From Gammaproteobacteria bacterium DTU037 (GTDB lineage Bacteria; Pseudomonadota; Gammaproteobacteria; Pseudomonadales; Pseudomonadaceae): a DNA stretch of 41,740 bases. The position numbers were made by a program, and so were the translations under genes. Positions 35,552-41,740 of this stretch are shown in pieces. The notes under the pieces are model-generated. The model saw nothing but the letters and a program-made list of their open reading frames with translations, ran no database searches and was not told the origin of the DNA. Numbering within the stretch: the first letter of the stretch is position 1; every line of letters starts with the position of its first letter. The stretch spans positions 21,789 through 63,528 of the forward strand of contig LFRZ01000150.1 of the NCBI GenBank assembly GCA_001513025.1, in the 5' to 3' direction.

Positions 35552-36994
35552 TTAAGACCAGCTACGACGCGAGGTCAGTGAGCCAGACTTGATACTTTCA
35601 CCTTTGTTCGGGGTAGGGTGCAGCATGTCTTCTGGACGCACCCACTGACTAAACTGCTCATCCGTGACTAAACCCAGTTCAATGGCTGCAGCACGCAGCG
35701 TTAGGTTTTCTGCGTAGGCTTTTTTAGCGATTTTTGCCGCATTGTCATAGCCAATATGGCGGTTGAGTGCGGTAACTAGCATTAAGCCATTTTCCAAGTG
35801 ATCTGCCATTTGTTGCTCATTGGCTTGCAGACCTTCGATGCAATGTGCTTGGAAGTTACGACAACCATCGGCCATTAACTCAATCGACTCTAAGATATTG
35901 TGAATAATCACCGGCTTAAACACGTTCAGCTGTAAGTGACCGTGACTGGCCGCGATATTGATAGTGACATCATTGCCCATCACTTGGCAGGCCAGCATTG
36001 ATAAGGCTTCACACTGAGTTGGGTTAACTTTACCGGGCATAATTGAGCTGCCTGGTTCATTCGCCGGTAACAGCACTTCGGCCAAGCCAGCACGTGGACC
36101 CGAACCCAATAAACGCAAGTCATTGGCGATTTTCATCAAGGCCACCGCTAAGGTTTTTAACGCGCCGGATAAGCTGACCAATGCTTCATGCCCAGCTAAA
36201 GCGGCAAATTTATTGGGTGCTGAGGTCAGGACTAAGCCAGTGGCTGAAGCCAGTTCGCGCGCAATGTTTTCGGCAAAGTTAGCATTGGCGTTAAGGCCGG
36301 TGCCGACTGCTGTACCGCCTTGAGCCAGCTGTCCCACGGCGGGCAAGGTTGCTTCAATGGCATGCGTGGCGTAATCGAGTTGCGCAACAAAGGCGGAGAG
36401 TTCTTGACCAAAGGTGATCGGGGTGGCATCCATCATATGGGTGCGCCCCGTTTTGACTAAGTGGGCGTAGCGCTGAGCTTGTTTATCCAGGCCGTCACGC
36501 AGCATTTTTACGGCAGGAAATAAATCGTGCTGAATAGCCTGTAGCGCGGCAATATGCATTGCCGTGGGGAAGCAGTCATTCGAGCTTTGTGCGCGGTTCA
36601 CATGGTCGTTAGGGTGTACGGGTGACTTACCACCACGGCCTTGACCGGCGATTTCATTGGCGCGACCCGCAATCACTTCATTGACGTTCATATTGCTTTG
36701 CGTGCCGCTACCGGTTTGCCACACCACTAAAGGAAAATGCTCATCGAGTGCGCCGCTAATCACTTCATCGGCGGCTTGCTCGATTAGGCTGGCGATTTCT
36801 TTGGGCAGTTCACCTAAGCGCATATTGACACGTGCCGCGGCTTTTTTAACCTGAGCTAAAGCGTGGACTAAAGCCAATGGCATGGGTTGTGAACCAATGG
36901 CGAAATTCTCTTTAGAGCGCTGTGTTTGTGCGCCCCAATAAGCTGTCGCGGGAACTTCAATGGCACCTAGACTATCGGTTTCTGTACGGGACAT
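35552..36994 (-). CDS. fumC: Class II fumarase (oxygen-stable)
   Basis: A 480-residue homotetrameric enzyme of the aspartase/fumarase superfamily, converting fumarate and malate in the citric acid cycle. Signature [16 protein letters not shown] with the catalytic Ser loop, [28 protein letters not shown] and [12 protein letters not shown] are all visible. ATG at 36994 follows GGAGA. The C-terminus is slightly longer than E. coli FumC (467). It has no iron-sulfur cluster, and in pseudomonads the equivalent gene is used under iron limitation or oxidative stress. It follows the DUF2897 gene by 28 bases. Confidence 0.95.
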   Translation of the reverse strand: MSRTETDSLGAIEVPATAYWGAQTQRSKENFAIGSQPMPLALVHALAQVKKAAARVNMRLGELPKEIASLIEQAADEVISGALDEHFPLVVWQTGSGTQSNMNVNEVIAGRANEIAGQGRGGKSPVHPNDHVNRAQSSNDCFPTAMHIAALQAIQHDLFPAVKMLRDGLDKQAQRYAHLVKTGRTHMMDATPITFGQELSAFVAQLDYATHAIEATLPAVGQLAQGGTAVGTGLNANANFAENIARELASATGLVLTSAPNKFAALAGHEALVSLSGALKTLAVALMKIANDLRLLGSGPRAGLAEVLLPANEPGSSIMPGKVNPTQCEALSMLACQVMGNDVTINIAASHGHLQLNVFKPVIIHNILESIELMADGCRNFQAHCIEGLQANEQQMADHLENGLMLVTALNRHIGYDNAAKIAKKAYAENLTLRAAAIELGLVTDEQFSQWVRPEDMLHPTPNKGESIKSGSLTSRRSWS

Positions 36995-37022
36995 AACAAA
37001 TCTCCAAGGGTGTAGTGAGGGG

Positions 37023-37193
37023 TTACTTCTCTTGCTGACGTTCTTGCGCCTCAAGTTCAGCATTGCGCTGACGCATTAATTCGAGTTTGTCTTTACTGAT
37101 AGGCATTTTATCCGCTGTATCGCGCAGCAGTAAAAGACTGCCAACAATTGAGCCTAATACCAGAGCTATTAATAACCAGATATACCAAGGCAT
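37023..37193 (-). CDS. DUF2897 small membrane protein
   Basis: A 56-residue protein with one membrane segment ([23 protein letters not shown]) and a charged, helical tail ([16 protein letters not shown]), typical of the DUF2897 family. ATG at 37193 chosen; the upstream GTG/ATG adds four residues only. Function unknown. It lies 28 bases before fumC on the same strand. Confidence 0.75.
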   Translation of the reverse strand: MPWYIWLLIALVLGSIVGSLLLLRDTADKMPISKDKLELMRQRNAELEAQERQQEK

Positions 37194-37376
37194 GGCTGAC
37201 TCCATTAAGGTTATAAATGAGAACCTGTCTCATAGCTAATCATCTTACACCTTTACTGCGACTATCGCAGGCGTTGGCCCTATGATTTTTTACTTTTTTG
37301 TAGCAGCGGATCCCGTGTATTTATCTGTGTGAGGGTCTTATTTGTTCTAGAAAAATCCAGCCAGTGCAAAGTCGAT

Positions 37377-37406
37377 GCGACAGTTGGCGTAGAGGAAGGC
37401 TACAAT
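37377..37406 (+). promoter_or_regulatory. Promoter for pyrF
   Basis: GCGACA (37377-37382) and TACAAT (37401-37406) are separated by 18 bases; the predicted transcript starts about 26 bases before the pyrF ATG. Confidence 0.45.
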
Positions 37407-37438
37407 GCTGGCGATTTTATTGATACGAGACCCAAGTC

Positions 37439-38128
37439 ATGTCCAGCCCAGTTATTGTTGCCTTAGATTTTCCTAGTGAAGCCCAAGCCTTAGCATTTGC
37501 TGCACGTCTAAATCCTCAGCAGTGCCGCCTTAAAGTCGGTAAAGAACTCTTCACCCGCTGCGGACCGCAAGTGGTAGCAGGCTTGCATGCATTGGGGTTT
37601 GAAGTATTTTTAGACCTCAAGTTCCATGATATTCCCAATACCACGGCGATGGCAGTCAAAGCCGCCGCTGAGTTGGGTGTGTGGATGGTCAATGTGCACT
37701 GTTCTGGTGGTTTAAAAATGATGCAGGCTTGCCGTGAGGTACTGGACCAGCAGCAAGGTGCTAAACCTTTGCTGATAGGGGTCACAGTGTTGACCAGTAT
37801 GGAGCAAACAGACCTCGCTGGGATTGGTCTGGATGTGAGCCCTGAGCAGCAAGTGCTGCGTTTGGCTGGCTTAGCTGAGCAAGCTGGTTTAGATGGTTTG
37901 GTGTGTTCTGCGCAGGAAGCCCGTTTGCTTAAGCTGCAATGGCCAGCAGGGCAGTTGATTACCCCAGGTATCCGTCCAGCAGGCAGTGCGCAAGATGACC
38001 AGAAGCGTATTTTGACACCGGCACAAGCCATGCAGGCCGGTTCAGATTACTTAGTGATTGGCCGTCCCATTACCCAAGCGGCCGATCCGGCGCAAGCGCT
38101 GAATGATATTTTGGCTGAGTTAGGATAA
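37439..38128 (+). CDS. pyrF: Orotidine 5'-phosphate decarboxylase
   Basis: A 229-residue TIM-barrel enzyme making UMP. The catalytic [10 protein letters not shown] (Asp59, Lys61, Asp64) is exact, with [15 protein letters not shown] and [16 protein letters not shown] (phosphate-binding) in the usual order. It has the normal family length and stands alone, with its own promoter-like site. Confidence 0.96.
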   Translation: MSSPVIVALDFPSEAQALAFAARLNPQQCRLKVGKELFTRCGPQVVAGLHALGFEVFLDLKFHDIPNTTAMAVKAAAELGVWMVNVHCSGGLKMMQACREVLDQQQGAKPLLIGVTVLTSMEQTDLAGIGLDVSPEQQVLRLAGLAEQAGLDGLVCSAQEARLLKLQWPAGQLITPGIRPAGSAQDDQKRILTPAQAMQAGSDYLVIGRPITQAADPAQALNDILAELG

Positions 38129-38191
38129 TTTTTTGCGTATAGCCTTTGCGCTTGATCTGCACAGTATTCAGTTATCTGTTTTAAGCCAGAG

Positions 38192-38224
38192 ACCGCGCCC
38201 AGCTCAGAATAGGCTCGGCGCGGT
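38192..38224. terminator. Hairpin between convergent pyrF and LOG-family gene
   Basis: ACCGCGCC (38192-38199) pairs with GGCGCGGT (38217-38224), extended by three pairs after one mismatch; 9-base loop. T tracts are weak on both strands. Confidence 0.5.
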
Positions 38225-38232
38225 GTTGTGGC

Positions 38233-39312
38233 TTAGCTGTTGCTTTTCCAGTTTTGCGGTAGGTTAATAAAGTCCACCAGTTCACGTAAGCGACCGTGGT
38301 CGCGGCCATTAAAGACGAACTCTAAGCGGAACTGATTACAGAACTCGGGCTCATTGTGAGTGTTTGCACAATAGGGTACTTGCGCATAGTCACCGCTGCT
38401 GCATAAATCCATAAACTCTTTATGCAAGGTTTCCATTGCAGCTTCATTGAGTGGATGATTCATGCGCACCACAAACTTGTTTTTGAACCAGCGCGTGGAG
38501 TGGAAATTGCGATAGAAACGCGCAATTTCTCGACCGGCTTCCAGTGGTGTGCGGACTTGGCGCATTAAACCTAAATCAGTTGGTAAGATATAAGCTTTAT
38601 CAGCCAATTCTTCGCGCATAAATTCCAGTGCTTTATCCCAGTAAGTACCGCCTTCTTGATCCAAGAGCACCACAGGTACCAGTGGGCTTTTGCCGGTCTG
38701 GATCAGGGTTAGCACTTCTAAGGCTTCATCCAAAGTACCAAAGCCACCCGGACAAAGGACTAAGGCATCGGCTTCTTTAACAAAAAACAGCTTACGCAAA
38801 AAAAAGAAGTGGAAGGATAATAAATGCCCAGTGTCATTTACAGTGTCATTGGCCCCTTGCTCAAAGGGCAAGGCGATATTAAAACCAAGGCTGTTTTCTA
38901 GACCCGCGCCTTCGTGTGCGGCGGCCATAATGCCGCCCCCAGCACCGGTAATGACCATCAGGTTGTGCCGCGCTAAGATCGCACCCAGCTCTTTTGCTTG
39001 CTGATATAGCGGGTGCTCAGGCTGGGTGCGTGCAGAACCAAACACCGTCACTTTGCGCCGGCGCTTAAAGCGCTCGAGTAAACTGAAGGAGGCCTCCATC
39101 TCGCGCAAAGTTTGCATCATGATTTTCGCATCCCAGCGATTACGATCATCCTCGGCCATACGCGCCACGGTCAGCATCATCTCGCGGTACAGCTCATAGT
39201 TGCTGCTGGTCGGCGGCACAGCTATTTTTAACAGCTCATCAACTTTATCTTCTAAGTTAATATTGCTGACCTGATACTGCCGCGCTAAATAATCATCATC
39301 CTGAAACGTCAT
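38233..39312 (-). CDS. LOG-family (TIGR00730) nucleotide 5'-monophosphate phosphoribohydrolase-like protein
   Basis: A 359-residue Rossmann-fold LOG-family protein, longer than the ~190-residue type because of an N-terminal helical region (~85 residues) and a C-terminal extension. The signature PGGFGTLDE (residues 188-196) with FGSARTQP and GAGGGIMAAAHEGA forms the nucleotide-phosphate site. Family members cleave the base from nucleoside monophosphates; a cytokinin role would apply only to plant-associated relatives. It starts 9 bases after the MBL-fold gene, so the two form an operon. Confidence 0.85.
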   Translation of the reverse strand: MTFQDDDYLARQYQVSNINLEDKVDELLKIAVPPTSSNYELYREMMLTVARMAEDDRNRWDAKIMMQTLREMEASFSLLERFKRRRKVTVFGSARTQPEHPLYQQAKELGAILARHNLMVITGAGGGIMAAAHEGAGLENSLGFNIALPFEQGANDTVNDTGHLLSFHFFFLRKLFFVKEADALVLCPGGFGTLDEALEVLTLIQTGKSPLVPVVLLDQEGGTYWDKALEFMREELADKAYILPTDLGLMRQVRTPLEAGREIARFYRNFHSTRWFKNKFVVRMNHPLNEAAMETLHKEFMDLCSSGDYAQVPYCANTHNEPEFCNQFRLEFVFNGRDHGRLRELVDFINLPQNWKSNS

Positions 39313-39321
39313 AATAACCCC

Positions 39322-40731
39322 TTATAGAGCAATTCGATCGCCCAGTTCTGGGATATTGGCATCCCAATCTAAGCGCTTTTTAAATTCACTTTGCAGAATA
39401 TGCATTTTTTCTAACTCGCCATGAATTAAATACAATTCTGGGCGGTTTTCAAACTGGCCGGCCCATTCAATCAACTGCGATTGTCCGGCATGGGCAGAGA
39501 AACCACCTAAGGTGTGGACTTGTGCGCCAACCATAATATCTTCACGGAACACGCGCACGCTCTCGGCGCCATCAACAATCGCGCGACCGGTAGTGCCACG
39601 GGCTTGGAAACCGGTGAAAATTAAGTGGCAATCTTTGCGCCATAGGTTGTGTTTAAAGTGGTGAACAATACGTCCGCCATTACACATTCCGCTACCTGCA
39701 ACAATAATGGCACCACTTTTGACTTTGTTAATCGCCATGGACTCTTCTGGCGATGGCGTCAGCTTCAAAATCGGTAGCCAATCATGCACGCTACGAACAT
39801 TATGCTTGATCAGCATCGCGCGGTGATTTTCATCAAAGTTTTCACGGTGACGGAAGTAAATATCATTGGCGCGAATGGCCATGGGACTGTCTAAGTATAC
39901 CGTATGCTGTGGTAGACGGCCTTCCTGATAGAAACGACCCAAGTGAAACAGAATATCCTGGGTGCGTCCAACCGAGAAGGCAGGAATCATGACATTACCG
40001 CCGTCTTTTTCGGCTTGTTCAAGAATCGCGACCAATTCATCGAGGGTTTCCTCGTTGCAGCGGTGGTCGCGGTCACCGTAGGTGGATTCCAGCATTAGCA
40101 CATCGGCATGCTTGAGAATGGTTGGGGTTTTCATCAGTGGTGAGCAGGTGCTGCCCAAGTCACCGGAGAACACTAAGGTGCGCACACTGTTATTGGGCTC
40201 GGTAAACTCAAGTTTAACGATGGCCGCGCCAATAATATGACCGGCATCATAAAAGGTTACTTGTACGCCAGGCACCACTTGGGTGGGTTCTTCGTAATCG
40301 GCAGAGCGACGCTGTTTCAGTACACGTTCTGCGTCAGTGCTGACATAGAGCGGTTTAATAGGGGCTTTACCTTTGCGGGCACGCCAGCGGTTTTCCCACT
40401 CCGCATCTTTTTCTTGAATATGCGCCGCATCCAGCAACATCAGTTCTAATAGCTCAGAGGTGGCATCGGTGGCATAAATCGGTCCGCGAAAGCCTTCAGC
40501 GACTAAACGCGGTAACATACCGCAATGATCAATGTGTGCGTGGGAAATCACCACTGCATCAATATGCTCTGGATTAAAGGCAAAAGGTGAACGGTTGCCG
40601 TTGTCATTTTCTTCATGGTTGCCTTGTTGCATGCCACATTCGAGTAGAATGTTCTTTTTGTCAAAGGTTTCGAGCAAATAGCACGAACCTGTGACTTGTT
40701 GAATGGCACCGAGAAAATTAAGTAAGGCCAT
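39322..40731 (-). CDS. MBL-fold beta-CASP metallo-hydrolase (putative RNA nuclease)
   Basis: A 469-residue metallo-beta-lactamase/beta-CASP protein of the CPSF/YSH1-like group. Metal motif SHAHIDHCG (His64, His66, Asp68, His69), followed by DAGHIIGAA, FSGDLG, SPMA and the beta-CASP motifs STYGDRDH, GSGMCNGGRIVHH and the C-terminal HTLGGFSAHAGQ. Relatives process RNA 3' ends or act as exonucleases; a substrate cannot be assigned. AAAGGAATT precedes ATG 40731. Co-transcribed with the LOG-family gene. Confidence 0.87.
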   Translation of the reverse strand: MALLNFLGAIQQVTGSCYLLETFDKKNILLECGMQQGNHEENDNGNRSPFAFNPEHIDAVVISHAHIDHCGMLPRLVAEGFRGPIYATDATSELLELMLLDAAHIQEKDAEWENRWRARKGKAPIKPLYVSTDAERVLKQRRSADYEEPTQVVPGVQVTFYDAGHIIGAAIVKLEFTEPNNSVRTLVFSGDLGSTCSPLMKTPTILKHADVLMLESTYGDRDHRCNEETLDELVAILEQAEKDGGNVMIPAFSVGRTQDILFHLGRFYQEGRLPQHTVYLDSPMAIRANDIYFRHRENFDENHRAMLIKHNVRSVHDWLPILKLTPSPEESMAINKVKSGAIIVAGSGMCNGGRIVHHFKHNLWRKDCHLIFTGFQARGTTGRAIVDGAESVRVFREDIMVGAQVHTLGGFSAHAGQSQLIEWAGQFENRPELYLIHGELEKMHILQSEFKKRLDWDANIPELGDRIAL

Positions 40732-40786
40732 GGGAATTCCTTTTTGGCTGTATGAATAGAATATTACTGGTTGAACAGTTGTTGAT

Positions 40787-40802
40787 GGTTATCATGATAA
40801 CC
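40787..40802. promoter_or_regulatory. Perfect 16-bp palindrome in divergent promoter region
   Basis: GGTTATCATGATAACC is a perfect palindrome with no spacer. It lies 52 bases before the phosphoketolase-like ATG and 56 before the MBL gene ATG, in a position to control both. The flanking bases break symmetry, so it is an isolated, well-defined site. Confidence 0.55.
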
Positions 40803-40853
40803 TTATTGGACTGACTTTAAACTGCACAACATTCGAGTGTATGGAGTATTAAT

Positions 40854-41740
40854 ATGCATCAGATATTGCCAAGCCGAGCTGACTTAAATGAGCACGCGAC
40901 AATTGAGCCAGCGTTTGCGCAATGGCAAAAGGGCTATGGCCCTATCCAGCATACGGCAGAAACCCAAGCGGCAGTATATCGTCTTGCCCATCAATTGGTC
41001 CAAGCAGGCATGCAGCCTGATTTAGCCGCTGTATATCTTAAACTCAATGCGCTGGATAAAATTACTGCCGCAGGTATGTCATTGGTCGTGCATATGACCT
41101 ATGCGCGCAAAGTACACTTAGACGGCAGTGATTTGACGGCTGACGATTTTAAAGTTCAACCCGAAGGCCACACCGGTGGTGCACTGAATATGGTGCCCGG
41201 CTATGCCGCCTATATGGCGCTGAATGCTTTAACCGGTGAAACCCGTGGTTGGTTGATGGGGCAGGGCCACAGTGTCGCCGCCATCGAAGCGCTTAACGTT
41301 TTACTGGGTAATCTGCATCCAGAGCAAGCGCAAGCCTACGGTGGTGGTGAAGCAGGCATTAACCGCTTACTGAATGATTTTTACGGGTATGAGTTGGCCT
41401 CTGATGGCTCGATGGCAGCGCCTTTAGGCAGTCACGTTAATCCGCACACGGCGGGCGGTATTATTGAAGGCGGCTATTTAGGCTTTGCTGAGTTGCAATA
41501 TGCGCATATGCCATTGCCGGGTGAAAAACTGGTGGCGTTTTTATCTGACGGTGCGGCTGAAGAACAACGCGGCAGCGATTGGATTCCACGCTGGTGGCGC
41601 GCTGAAGATTGCGGCCCCGCTTTGCCGATTATGATTGCCAATGGCCGTCGTATTGAACAGCGCACTGAATTGGGCACCTTGGAAGGCTTAAAAGGCTTCC
41701 AGCGCCATTTACGCGGTTGTGGTTTTGACCCGATTGAATT
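40854..41740 (+). CDS. Phosphoketolase-like TPP enzyme, N-terminal part
   Basis: About 295 residues from ATG 40854 (GGAG upstream), cut off by the window end; relatives are near 790 residues. The phosphoketolase layout is clear: GHTGGALNMVPGYAAYMA, then GSHVNPHTAGGIIEGGYLGFAELQ, then FLSDGAAEEQRGSDW with the Mg/TPP-binding Asp, and IMIANGRRIEQRTELG with the Asn. However the usual GHGGPA is GQGHSVAA and GDGEAETG is SDGAAEEQRG. As I recall, this clade is often annotated xylulose 5-phosphate 3-epimerase. True activity (X5P/F6P to acetyl phosphate) is inferred from family only. Confidence 0.75.
   Translation, partial: MHQILPSRADLNEHATIEPAFAQWQKGYGPIQHTAETQAAVYRLAHQLVQAGMQPDLAAVYLKLNALDKITAAGMSLVVHMTYARKVHLDGSDLTADDFKVQPEGHTGGALNMVPGYAAYMALNALTGETRGWLMGQGHSVAAIEALNVLLGNLHPEQAQAYGGGEAGINRLLNDFYGYELASDGSMAAPLGSHVNPHTAGGIIEGGYLGFAELQYAHMPLPGEKLVAFLSDGAAEEQRGSDWIPRWWRAEDCGPALPIMIANGRRIEQRTELGTLEGLKGFQRHLRGCGFDPIE

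Noticed and set aside
37516-38031. A 171-codon minus-strand ORF antisense to pyrF
   Set aside because: Fully contained in pyrF, with Ser/Pro/Cys-rich composition typical of antisense frames.
1-41740. Mobile elements, CRISPR arrays, tRNA or rRNA genes
   Set aside because: No transposase, integrase, phage gene, regularly spaced repeat, or cloverleaf-like sequence was recognised by reading; a tRNA scan could not be run.

Overview
The window looks like chromosomal DNA from a gammaproteobacterium of the Pseudomonadaceae. The strongest evidence is the unbroken order ygfZ - sdhE - ygfX - nadB - algU - mucA - mucB - mucC - mucD - lepA - lepB - DUF4845 gene - rnc - era - recO - pdxJ at 21.4-35.5 kb, which is the classic Pseudomonas arrangement. 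The protein sequences are pseudomonad-like, but the DNA is less GC-rich than P. aeruginosa and several genes start with TTG or GTG. Together with anaerobic ubiquinone genes and a sulfur-uptake module, this fits a low-GC, facultatively anaerobic or denitrifying pseudomonad (for example the Thiopseudomonas / 'P. caeni' type). That placement is inference.

Layout. 0-2.1 kb: 3' end of a methylcitrate-cycle operon (acnD, prpF). 2.1-4.2 kb: a BASS/ACR3-type transporter and a methyltransferase around an operator-rich gap. 4.3-6.5 kb: a sulfur module on the minus strand (periplasmic rhodanese, YeeE/YedE transporter, small membrane protein). 6.7-10.1 kb: divergent ppsA and its regulator ppsR. 10.2-13.4 kb: rnt and pyrC (overlapping), then an alanine/glycine:cation symporter. 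13.6-14.4 kb: a small exported protein and a YcgN-family protein. 14.5-17.8 kb: an envelope cluster (DUF3015, DUF4105, lipoprotein hydrolase). 18-21 kb: yajD, ydhR and the oxygen-independent ubiquinone genes ubiU-ubiV-ubiT behind an Anr/FNR box. 21.4-24.7 kb: ygfZ, sdhE-ygfX and nadB. 25-29.1 kb: the AlgU envelope-stress operon. 29.3-35.5 kb: lepA-lepB-DUF4845-rnc-era-recO-pdxJ. 35.5-38.1 kb: fumC with a DUF2897 gene, and pyrF. 38.2-40.7 kb: a LOG-family protein with a beta-CASP metallo-hydrolase. From 40.85 kb: the 5' part of a divergent phosphoketolase-like gene, cut by the window end.

Most of the window is housekeeping DNA. I see no insertion sequence, prophage, CRISPR array, tRNA or rRNA. 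The least explained signals are small: a 21-codon leader ORF with a strong ribosome binding site whose stop overlaps the algU start; an AlgU-type promoter ahead of it; an Anr-type box positioned for class II activation of ubiUVT; a perfect 16-bp palindrome ahead of the phosphoketolase-like gene; a terminator hairpin inside the DUF3015-DUF4105 unit; and a sulfur-uptake cluster with an unannotated small membrane protein. I did not find a clear new multi-gene defence or mobile system.
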